This document shows positions 36,260 to 45,910 of a stretch of 64,000 nt of DNA, one piece after another. The notes under the pieces are model-generated. The model had not been told where the DNA came from. It ran no database searches and saw only the letters and a program-made list of their open reading frames with translations. Every line of letters starts with the position of its first letter. The stretch's first letter is position 1. The stretch spans positions 77,598,432 to 77,662,431 of the forward strand of contig JACMZG010000008.1 in assembly GCA_018340805.1 (NCBI GenBank). Reading direction: 5' to 3'. A program made the translations under genes and the position numbers. Source of the stretch: Microvelia longipes. Its lineage: Eukaryota; Arthropoda; Insecta; Hemiptera; Veliidae.

Positions 36260-38816
36260 TAAAGAAATTATTATTTCTATTATAACTCATAAACGGTTAG
36301 AGATATCGAATTAATTCTTGCAAATTCTTGTTTAGCAGGTCAAAAACCATAAGAAAAGCTCCATTTTCAATTATTTCACAGTTCATTTTTTAACCTATAA
36401 AATTTCAACTATTGGCAGTGGCAAAAATCGGAAAAATTCATTATGCATGACCCCAACAAAAATGAATGTATTTTGATAGAGGCTAAAAAAATAGGACGAA
36501 AGCCGGTTATTTGGGGTTTCTAAGTTAAATAGAGCCGGAGCTATGGCGTTTAAAAGTTGCCAAATCTTGCCCAAAAAATCATTTTTTTGCCAAAAATCGA
36601 AGACAAATGGCGATAAAATAAAATTAAAAGCGGCTTTCAATTTGCCTTATGGTTCCTGAAATACATGCCAAATACAATACGATCGGCGACCAAAAATTAT
36701 TGACCCAGGAAAATTTGGCAAATATGCCATGTGCCACTGGTCTCACCTCGATACGCCTTTTTGTTCAGGAGTTATAGGCGATCAAAGAATTCAGTAAAAT
36801 TCAATAAATCCCTCCTAAACCACCCTTAATTTTTTTTTCAAAAAGCGAATGAATGATTTTTATTATACACATTTTGACCCTCTACATTTTTGTAATTTAC
36901 ACTACTAACCTAAAATAAATACTTAAGAAACTATATAGTCAATTATATGGTTTTGCACTGTACTCAAAAACGCATTTTTCTGAAATAAGTCGACCGCCAT
37001 ACTGTTTTTTCCGCCATTTTTATTTTTTTCCTAAAACTGCATTTCATTACCTAAACAACGATACTAATATCATTTCTTAGCTATGAATAGAAAAACAGTT
37101 ATGATTTTTTAAATATTACACCTAATACGTCCTTATATTACATGCAATATTAAGCTAAACCAATATGCCATTTTTGACGAAAAAATGGTATTTTTGTCCA
37201 ACTTATATCATTTATATTATTTACCCTAACTCATAGACCCTAACGATATTGGTATCGTTGGAGAGCTTATTAAGTAAGGTAACTTTTTACAATGTTAACA
37301 AAATCTCTTTCTTGTACCTGTAACGATTTACAGACTGCCAAAAGTGAAATGAATTATGGAATTTTTCCAATGACCTCTACAGCCAAAAGTATGACTTGTA
37401 TAAAAAAGTTTTTTGAGTAAAAGTTGTGCAAATAGTCAATACCAACAGTTAGAGACTAAATATACTTCAATGTCTTAATAAATAGCTGAGATAGGCCTCA
37501 TCGAAGTTTTGACTTAAAATTCAAGATGGTGGCCAGTGGCATTTGGCAAATATTTTTTTCCATAAACTAAACTAAATACGGAAACTAATGCAAGTTGTCC
37601 GGTTTAAATAGCTCAAACAGGTCAATAGCTACGATTTTTTGAAATTTCGAACGTTTTTCTACGGGAAATTTTATTATAGCGCCTAAACGGAAAATTTCAC
37701 GACGGTGAAACTTTAGGAAATTGTAACCAACCTATGTACCAACAAAACCGCATTAAAGAACGCACAAATTTCGGATTTTTTTTTACACCCATGTATTTTT
37801 CATAAGATGTGAACACGGTAGTATCAAAACCGGAAATGCCAGCGTTATGATAGTCCGTTCCGAAAATGTCAACCTATCGACTAAACCACCGTACAGGTTT
37901 AAAAAAAAATCGGTTAAAACGCATACATCCAACGGGATGTATCCGATTCCAAGTCAGCACTAAAAAAACCAAAAAATGAAATTTTGGAAAATTTTTTGAC
38001 TTTAGACATTAATATTTTCCAGACCGTACATAGCTAAGAATCAAAACCGGAAAGGATCGCTAGGCCCATTTGTCTACTATATACCGTAAAAAGGCCTGTT
38101 TCGAAATCTCAACTTTAAGCCACTTTTCGGACGAAAAACTAAAAAAAGTCCGTATTTCAAAAAATGATATTACTCTATAGCGCCGCCCCCGGGGGCGATG
38201 GAGGAAAAATCTTCGGTTGAAACTTGTAGCCCACACCCGATATAGTGGGGGTGTTCTATAGTAACGGAAGCTCTAACTCGTACCCTTCATACCGAAATCC
38301 GGTTTCGAAAATTTTCCAAAACAAAAAAAATGTTCAAACCGGAATTTCACGTATACCAGAAAACATTTTCATACCCCTCTCGCGGACTTTTTAATTCTGC
38401 GGGAGTACCAAAATCGAACGGCACCTGTCCGGTTTAAATACAACGTTTCCTCGCGGCTCGGCATGTAATCAAAAAGGGGGTATTCCGAACTGGTTTTTTA
38501 CGTCGACGGTGTCACTACTAGAGGTAGGACCCTAGTGTCAGCAGGGTCCCTTCATTTTCCGGCACACGACGGACGCCGTTGAAATTTTTCAAATCGGATC
38601 ACCTTTCCAATTTACACTTAAATAACGAAAAATTGCCCGACATCCGGTCACCGGAAATCGGTGAAAGAGTTCACCGGATTCAAATTTCGACTCCTACAAA
38701 TAAATTTTGGTCGTTCCTCTTTGCACCGACGCCCCCGTGCCATTTCCAACAAGGTTAGGAGAACCGGACAAAAAAAATACTACTCCTGGTACCCCGCTTC
38801 GTCCACCAATTAATTT
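36260..38816. other. Non-coding centre of the 10.5-kb element
   Basis: There is no open frame resembling a transposase. Repeated ATCAAAACCGGAA-type blocks (about 37835 and 38042) suggest decayed internal repeats. A perfect 14-bp palindrome CGCCCCCGGGGGCG at 38184-38197 stands out in AT-rich sequence. Confidence 0.5.
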
Positions 38817-39370
38817 GCTAAATAGTACAACCTCCTTAAAAGATTTATTGAATGATACGTATGAAAAAGCGTGCTTCTGCCAAACAATCTATTCCTTGCT
38901 TAAGTCTTTGTCATGCATTTAACATAATAACATAATAGTTGTGTTAAAACAATAGTCTTGCACAATGCATGGCATAAATATTATCTCTAAAAACCTTATA
39001 ATTTAGAGCTTTATAAAACCAAGCCTATAGTTGTTCTGTAAAAGCTTGAAGAAATCAGGTATACAGGTACAACCCCAAAAATTTTAACTCACTGTACATG
39101 TAAGGATTAACATTTGCTTAATAAATGACAGATGTACCCAAGGTCTTATCAAGTTACCATGCCATAAAATTGCCTAAGGGGAAACCCAAAAAAAGGTCAT
39201 AGTTAAGCCAAAAATATTCTTATGTGCAACAAGCAAACTATCAACATGTAAAAAAAAACTATTAAAAGCCAATACAGATTTAGACATTCATTTTAATCGT
39301 ATATTTCAATTTAATATTTAATAGTGACAATAGTTAAAACACTAACATTAAAAAAATCAAAATTTAGGTC
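38817..39370. repeat. Right arm, inner unique block
   Basis: Inverted counterpart of 35160-35675. CTAAATAGTACAACCTCC, AAGTCTTTGTCATGCATTTA and CTTGCACAATGCATGGCATA pair with the left arm at more than about 90 percent by eye. Confidence 0.8.
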
Positions 39371-40870
39371 CTAGGTAGATAAAATAGTGTAAAATGTAAA
39401 AGTTTGAATTGAATCTGAGGTGCTATGTGCATAAACATACCTTTTATCTATATGTCAAACAATAGCTCTCCTACAAAGGAGTGTACACCTCTAGATTTTA
39501 TCATAATTAGTGACAATTGTTATATTACTAACATTAAAAGTAATAATTTTTAGTTTCTAGGTGGATAAGATAGTGTAAAATGTAAAAGTTTGAATTAAAT
39601 CTGGGGTGCTATGTGTATATTCATACCTGTTATCTATATGTCAAACAATAGCTCTCTTACAAAGGAGTGTACACCTCTAGATTTTATTTTAATCAGTGAC
39701 AATAGTTATAATACTAACATTAAAGTAATAATTTTAGTTTCTAGGTGGATAAGATAGTGTAAAATGTAAAAGTTTGAATTGAATCTGGGTATTTTGAGTA
39801 TATATACCTGTTATCTATGTCAAACAATAGCTCTCTTACAAAGGAGTGTACACCTCTAGATTTTTAAATTAGTGACAATAGTTATAATACTAACATTAAA
39901 GTAATAAATTTTTAGTTTCTAGGTGGATAAGATAGTGTAAAATGTAAAAGTTTGAATTAAATCTGGGGTGCTATGTGTATATTCATACCTTTTATCTATA
40001 TGTCAAACAATAGCTCTCTTACAAAGGAGTGTACACCTCTAGATTTATTTAATTGTGACAATAGTTATAATACTAACATTAAAAGTAATAATTTTTAGGT
40101 TTCTAGGTGGATAAGATAGTGTAAAATGTAAAAGTTTGAATTGAATCTGGGGTATAAGTGTAAATACCTTTTATCTATATGTCAAACAATAGCTCTTATA
40201 AAGGAGTGTACACCTCTAGATTTTATCTTAATTAGTGACAATAGTTATAATACTAACATTAAAAGTATTAATTTTTAGTTTCTAGGTGGATAAGATAGTG
40301 TAAAATGAAAAAGTTTGAATTGAATCTGGGGTATGTGGAATATATACAGTATATACATACATGTTATCTATATGTCACACATAGCTCTATTACAAAGGAG
40401 TGTACACCTCTAGATTTTATCTTAATTAGTGACAATAGTTATAATACTAACATTAAAGTAATAATTTTAGTTTCTAGGTGGATAAGATAGTGTAAAATGT
40501 AAAAGTTTGATTTGAATCTGGGGTATTTTGAGTATATTCATACCTGTTATCTATATGTCAAACAATAGCTCTCTTACAAAGGAGTGTACACCTCTAGATT
40601 TTATTTCAATCTGTGACAATAGTTATAATACTAACAATAAAAGTAATAATTTTTAGTTTCTAGGTGGATAAGATAGTGTAAAATGTAAAAGTTTGAATTG
40701 AATCTGGGGTGCTAAGTGTATAAACATACCTTTTATCTATATGTCAAACAATAGCTCTATTATAAAGGAGTGTACACCTCTAGATTTTATCTTAATTAGT
40801 GACAATAGTTATAATACTAACATTAAAAGTATTAATTTTGAGTTTCTAGGTAGATAAGGTAGTGTAAAAT
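39371..40870. repeat. Right-arm tandem array (eight 180-bp units)
   Basis: GTGTACACCTCTAGATTT recurs near 39481, 39669, 39848, 40029, 40208, 40401, 40586 and 40770, each preceded by ATGTCAAACAATAGCTCT. These are inverted relative to the left-arm units. The copy number differs from the left arm (8 against 5), so the two arms have expanded independently. Confidence 0.88.
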
Positions 40871-41403
40871 GTGAAAGTTTGAATTGAAATTGGGCCGCTT
40901 GAAAGGATTTTGGGTTAGCCAAGAAAAATATATCTTTGATAGTTTATTTTTATGTTTATTAATTTTTGTTATAATAATATGGTATCATTGTGATATATAC
41001 TAAGTTTGAGGGTTCTATCTGAGGTCTAAGAGGTGAATTCGTGACGTTTTATTTGAGAATACTAATCCGGATGTACATAAATACTAATCCTACACTTTAG
41101 GTAGACGAGTTTTTATGTGACCGAACCTGGGTTTTTTGGTAAAAATGAAAATGTACTCGATTTAAAATTTAAATTTTAATCTAAAGGGACCCTTCGTTTC
41201 GAATGTTGTGTGTAAAGAATTTTTTTATTTATTAAATTTGAAATAACTAAGAGATAAGTGTAGTCCTACAGTTCGAGTACCCAACAAACCGTATTTTTAT
41301 TCTAGGTTTAACATTGATTACAGTAATTTGCGTATTATTTTAGGTTCTCTGATTGAGTTTCTGATTTTCAAATTTTATTTTAAAATATTTTCTTTTTTGA
41401 TGC

Positions 41404-42213
41404 TTGACTATGCCGGGTGTTCGATGCTCTGTGTCATGCTGCAATAACAGCAAGGTTAAATTTCCAAACCTAATATTTCACCGCTTTCCATGTGACCAGG
41501 AAATAAAAAAAGAGTGGATACAAAGGTGTAACCGCGATGGAAAGTGGAATCCAGACTGTTGCAGAATATGTTCAGTACATTTTACAGAGAAAGACTATGA
41601 GAGGGATCTAAGAAGTGAGTTATTAAATTTACAAGCCCTTCCAAAACTCAAACCAACAGCTGTGCCTTCATTATTACTAAACGAAATTATAAATAAGCCT
41701 TCGAAATTATCTTCATCCAGATGTAATCAATTTGCAAAACGTAAAAATCATAATATTGCGGAGGACTTATTGGCTCTTTCTGAGGCTAGCTTAACATTAT
41801 TTGAGGAACCCACTGCCAATAGAGTAGTCTTTGAAAATTCTAAAAATATATCTAGTGAAGATGATGTTACTGAACCATCTACATCTAAAATAATTGAAAA
41901 CACACCATCATCTGAACCACTAGAGATATCACCGTTAGTTAAAAGTTGTTCACATGAGGAAATTAGAAGTCTCAAAGATGAATTAAACCAGTTGAAAGTA
42001 GCAAACCAAAATATTAAATTTGAAAACGTGAGATTGAAAAACAGAGTCAATCAATTGAACAAGTCTTTAAAAAGGAAAACGAAGGTTTTAAGTAAGTCTC
42101 AAAAAGAATTTGTTAAAATGGAAAAGATTAATATAAGTTTATTAAAACAAAATATAAATTTCATTAACAAAATAGACATTTTATTATCTTCATCTCGAAA
42201 GAAAAGGTTATAA
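41404..42213 (+). CDS. THAP-domain protein with C-terminal coiled coil
   Basis: A 269-codon uninterrupted frame. Residues 3-90 form a THAP zinc finger of the C2CH type: Cys8 and Cys12/13, Trp38, Cys56-x2-His59 followed by Phe60, and the AVP box at 86-88. Residues 90-180 are low-complexity and acidic/serine-rich. Residues 187-265 are a strongly charged heptad-like coiled coil (LKDELNQLKVANQNIKFENV), suggesting dimerisation. THAP domains bind DNA in the nucleus. They occur in cellular transcription and chromatin factors and at the N terminus of P-superfamily transposases, where a leucine zipper follows in the same order. There is no RNase H-like catalytic or GTP-binding part here. The second Met (codon 3, 41410) begins MPGVRC, as many THAP proteins do, and may be the true start. 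The gene starts 207 bp outside the right end of the 10.5-kb transposon; a functional link is only inference. Confidence 0.75.
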   Translation: MTMPGVRCSVSCCNNSKVKFPNLIFHRFPCDQEIKKEWIQRCNRDGKWNPDCCRICSVHFTEKDYERDLRSELLNLQALPKLKPTAVPSLLLNEIINKPSKLSSSRCNQFAKRKNHNIAEDLLALSEASLTLFEEPTANRVVFENSKNISSEDDVTEPSTSKIIENTPSSEPLEISPLVKSCSHEEIRSLKDELNQLKVANQNIKFENVRLKNRVNQLNKSLKRKTKVLSKSQKEFVKMEKINISLLKQNINFINKIDILLSSSRKKRL

Positions 42214-42302
42214 ACCCAATGTAAAAAGTATGGTTATCAAAAGAATAATTTTCCAAAGTAATAATAGATATTTGGGATAAAGAGAATATACTGATATATT
42301 GA

Positions 42303-42584
42303 ATTTAATCTAGATAAAATTAATAAAAAGCATGAGTCTATCCGCAAAATAAATTTAAACAGTTAAACGGCTTTCAACCTAGGTGAGAAAATAATTAAAG
42401 AGCTTGTGAGTCCTTGTTGCAGTCATAACTAACAAGGACTCACAGGCTCTTTCATTCCCTGAAGATGACCTTTGTAGGTTGAAAGACAGTTTGCTATTTT
42501 AATATATTTTGTGGAGAGACTGATGCTTTTTATTAAGATTTACTCCACTTGATCTGCCCTAGTCATTGTATATCTAGATTAAAT
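42303..42584. mobile_element. Palindromic MITE-like element after the THAP gene
   Basis: The ends TTTAATCTAGAT (42304) and ATCTAGATTAAA (about 42572) are inverted. Inner blocks CTTTCAACCTA/TAGGTTGAAAG and a 22-bp arm AAAGAGCTTGTGAGTCC with its complement at 42430-42451 complete a near-full palindrome. It carries the CTGAAGATGACCTTTGTAGG motif. It lies about 90 bp after the THAP stop codon, where it may fall in the 3' UTR. Confidence 0.65.
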
Positions 42585-42721
42585 TATCTGTTGCCTATTT
42601 TCCCCACTGTATGAAGAAACATTCAAATTAGACGTGGAGTTTAAAATTTTTAATTGCGTTTACAAATACCCATATTTGTTAGCACCAGTTCAAACCTGTG
42701 GTAGTGTCATTTGACGAAATG

Positions 42722-42805
42722 ATAATAGTCCAAGAGCCGGACCTGAAAAAATGTAACTCATTTTGTACTACTTTGAATCAAATTTTTCTGAAAATATACC
42801 TTAAA
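42722..42805. mobile_element. Solitary end of the TAGTCC fold-back family
   Basis: TAGTCCAAGAGCCGGACC, then AAAAAATGTAACTCATTTTG, matches the right terminus of the element at 3863-4573 in inverse orientation. No partner end is seen nearby, so this is a truncated copy. Confidence 0.6.
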
Positions 42806-42886
42806 ATTTTATCTTTGAGGTATATTTTTATTATTTAACTAACAGACTTGTTTGATTGTTGTTGTCACTAACAGGATTGTCATAAA

Positions 42887-43095
42887 TCAGGTACAGGGCA
42901 CCTCGGAACTTTTCCTTGCTTGATCAGATTCACTGCACTCATCCTCACGACTTCTCTCCTCGTCCTTAGTCAGTAAAAAAAATCTGTTATATTCCCAGAG
43001 TTGACCCTTCCAGTGTACTGACCTCGCTAGATAGTGCAACATTAGTGATCTAACTAAAACCATGGACATACTAGCTATATTGAAATAAATAGTAT
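42887..43095. repeat. Dispersed repeat family D2, copy 1
   Basis: It begins GTACAGGGCACCTCGGAACT and ends with CATGGACATACTAGCTATAT. The same blocks in the same order occur at 61985-62270. No coding content. Confidence 0.6.
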
Positions 43096-43109
43096 TATCA
43101 CTTATATTA

Positions 43110-43560
43110 CATTAAAGGATACACCTGTACCGAATTTCGTCTCAATTGAATTATTAGTTATCCTCATTTATACCCTAGGTATATAAAAATCTGAAACCAA
43201 GAATTGACCTGATTTATCATTTTCAGGCGTTTTTAAGACCTCCTAAGTTGTTTTTACAAAGTTTTCTGTCATCATTGTATCTCCCAGTGTATTTTTGCTA
43301 GAGCGTGAAACTTGGTACGAAAATCAATTTTTAGGTCTAGTTGTGCTATCTTTTCTTAGTTGTTAAAAATTAATAATACATGGGAAATTTGTTGGTCGGT
43401 TTGAGATTTGTCATGCATGTAGACATATATTAGACTACCATTTGTGCAATTTTAATGAGATGAAACCCATTAAACTTGATCCAAGTACATCCCTTTATGT
43501 ACTATATAAATAAATACACTAAATTTTGTTTCAATACGGCTAGTATATCAACTGTTTTTG
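43110..43560 (-). repeat. Dispersed repeat family D1, copy 4
   Basis: Reverse copy. CCTCATTTATACCCTAGGTA, TTTTTAAGACCTCCTAAG and ATTTTTAGGTCTAGTTGTGC match copies at 5040, 45790 and 62350. It abuts a D2 copy. Confidence 0.6.
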
Positions 43561-43567
43561 TTAGATT

Positions 43568-43622
43568 AAAGTTAAGCAGCATCGGACGAGGTAAGTGCCT
43601 GGATGGGTGATCGCTGGGAATA
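43568..43622 (+). ncRNA. 5S rRNA-like fragment (pseudogene or SINE head)
   Basis: TTAAGCAGCATCGGACGAGG followed by TGGATGGGTGATCGCTGGGA matches the central and 3' part of animal 5S rRNA, including the internal-promoter C-box region. The 5' third and the 3' end are missing, so it cannot be a functional 5S gene. A 5S-derived SINE or a retroposed fragment are both possible. Confidence 0.7.
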
Positions 43623-43757
43623 AAATAAATGTATTTACTATCTGAGGACTAGTGTTGGGAATCTGATGTTGGGAGAAAATTTCTTAGGTATCCCATTCCC
43701 ACTTTTTTAATTTAAAAAAATATTTGTTTACTTTGTTCTTCAAAATTATAGGTAAAT

Positions 43758-44256
43758 CTTCGGTATACGGTGCACCCTGTTATCAATACTATATATCGAT
43801 ATATTTTTGGTTACGCGACACGCAAACGAGAACTGAGCACTTAAAAGGTAAGCAGCGACGTTAAATTATTAATTATAATTAAAACATTAAAAAAAACAAA
43901 CAACGAATAAATGAAAACAAAAACAACAAAAATATAATAAAAAACCTGAAAAGAACAAACACAAGAATACGTAAAAAATACGCGTAACATAAAATTAGAT
44001 GTGGTGTATCATCGATTATTCTTATGAAAACATAGTTGAAACATTATAAAAACATAAAAAAATATGAAAATAGTTATAAACCGTTTTACAACAAATAAAT
44101 AAAAACACAAACAACAAAAAAAACATTTAAAAAAATAATAAAATATGTTCATAAACGTAAAAGAAAAGGCATATATCGATTATTCTTACGTCATATCTCT
44201 AAACTAAAAATATATCGATATATAGTATTGATAGCAGGGTGCACCGTATACCGAAG
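43758..44256. mobile_element. 500-bp non-autonomous transposon, CGGTATACGGTGCACCCTG ends
   Basis: Terminal inverted repeats of about 55 bp: CTTCGGTATACGGTGCACCC, then an ATATATCGATATAT-type tract, inverted at 44205-44256. The interior is A-rich with (AACAA)-like tracts and no coding potential. The target duplication was not resolved. Confidence 0.75.
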
Positions 44257-44259
44257 TTC

Positions 44260-44640
44260 AGCCAAATTATATATCCTTGAATGGCTCAAAATGTAAGTCG
44301 AGATATTTTCCTTGATTTTGATTAAAGTCTAAATAATGATGTGACATCTATAACTAATTGTTGTGAGATTTAATGTAAATCTAACTTGTATTAGCTACGT
44401 ATACGATGAATATCTCAAATGGACATGTTAAGACCTCACTTACATTAATTTATTATATATTTTAATTTATATCTAGTCAGACCAATAATAAAATATTTTT
44501 GCACAGTATGGTCACCTTATTAAGTTCATAGTGTTAAATTCTTATAGATACAAGTAAGTAATAATATATTTTGTATTCCTTTCTGAAAAATATTTATTAC
44601 TATAGTATAATGTTTATAATCAGTTGACAGCGTGCAAAAA
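44260..44640. other. No gene seen
   Basis: AT-rich spacer without recognisable exons or repeats. Confidence 0.35.
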
Positions 44641-44642
44641 TA

Positions 44643-44880
44643 GTGTTGACCCAATTTGGTTGGGCTGATTTTCAACACCCTTGACTAACCTCATTGGCCC
44701 CCTTAAATTATTTTCCCACACTGTCAATGGATCATGAGAAAATCTTGTTGAGGAACCAATGAGGTTGGTCTGGCATGGTTTAACATCCTGGATTAATCCT
44801 ATTAGCTCTCTCACATTATTTTCCCATGCTGTCAATAGATTATAACCATGTGTATTGCTATAATATTTACTAAGGGCTCT
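44643..44880. repeat. Two-copy tandem repeat, about 117 bp
   Basis: Two diverged copies share AATTATTTTCCCAYRCTGTC, AACATCCTGGATTAATCC-type and ACCAATTTGGTTGG/ACCAATGAGGTTGG blocks. A 90-codon minus frame crosses both and repeats WENNVRELIGL / WENNLRGPMRL, but this follows from the DNA duplication and I recognise no protein family. Confidence 0.5.
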
Positions 44881-45599
44881 AAGAAATTTCAATGCTGGGA
44901 GTAATTCTTACCAAATTGATTTTGAAGAGATAAAAATCAATGAATCAAGTTATTTTAGACCTTGTTAATTTAATCCACATAGATACACGCACAAAAATAT
45001 TTCTTTTATTCCTTAATTATGTTACAGCCTAACAATTTTATTGTTGTATATTTATTGTACTTTTTTCTTAAAAAAGTTATATTAATTATCTAAGAAAATG
45101 ATTTTTGTATATTAATATCTATTATAAAACTTCATATTGAAAATAAATTGTGTAGTAATTATATTTATGAATAAATTTTTATTTTGTTTGTTAATTTTAT
45201 ATAATTTTCTTATTAAGGGTTGGAAGATATTTTCAAAAACCTTATACTTTCTATTGTTGGTCTGTCTGTCTCTCAAATCTCAAAAATGTACAACTCTTTG
45301 ATGTCCAACTAAAGGAAAAATATTGCCAACTTTTTTTCAAAGCAAATTTAGGAATTTATATGGGAATGCCCGCCATGGCATTCCACAATTGTAGTTATTA
45401 ATGGATAGACTAAAATATAAATCACATTTTCAAATTAGGGATTGCACCCCCTTTAACATCTTCGGACCCACTTTGCTCGTCATCTGACAGTAAATACCAT
45501 CCAGGCAGATTTTTTTGATTCAGCAAAACTGAATTTTAATGCCTTACTGAAACATAACTTATACTTGTTTGTTATGTAGAAGGACAAGGAGGAGTTCAA

Positions 45600-45910
45600 A
45601 TTTCAACTCAATTGGATTATTTTTACTTACAATAAAAACATACAAGGCAGACTATGAGATGAATCTTGGCACATATGTTGGTCTTACATATGTCTACATG
45701 CGTACCAAATCTCAATACATGCTTCCTTGTTTTATGAGTTTTTTTTGTAAACAAAGAACTTTCGCTAAGTCATTATTGCAAGTTAATGATCCCATAAAAA
45801 ATTATTTTCTGGATAGCACAACTAGACCTAAAGATTGATTTTTAAAACAAGTTTCAACATTTAGCATAAATACACTGGGATATACGATACACATACAAAC
45901 ACAGAGATTA
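45600..45910 (+). repeat. Dispersed repeat family D1, copy 5 (partial)
   Basis: AATCTTGGCACATATGTTGG, GATAGCACAACTAGACCTAA, TACACTGGGATATACGATAC and an AC-rich tail match 62380-62590. The terminal ATACCTAC block is missing. Confidence 0.5.

Larger units (their letters stand above)
30656..41197. mobile_element. 10.5-kb DNA transposon with compound inverted repeats
   Basis: The outer ends are ATCGAAGGGTCCTTTAGATT on the left and the complement of ACGAAGGGTCCCTTTAGATT on the right. They are flanked by identical 9-bp direct repeats TTCGAATGT (30647-30655 and 41198-41206), a clean candidate target duplication. The left arm runs to about 35675, interrupted by the element at 31513-34680. The right arm runs from about 38817. 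Each arm has a unique outer block, a tandem array of about 180-bp units (5 left, 8 right) and a unique inner block. The centre (35676-38816) has no transposase. A 9-bp duplication and long compound ends recall Mutator-like and Foldback elements; P-superfamily Galileo elements have similar ends. The superfamily is not settled. Confidence 0.8.

Noticed and set aside
43568..43622. Functional 5S rRNA gene
   Set aside because: The 5' third and 3' end are absent, so a complete 5S molecule cannot be made.
44620..44892. 90-codon minus frame with two similar halves
   Set aside because: The repeat is explained by a 117-bp DNA duplication. No family is recognised.
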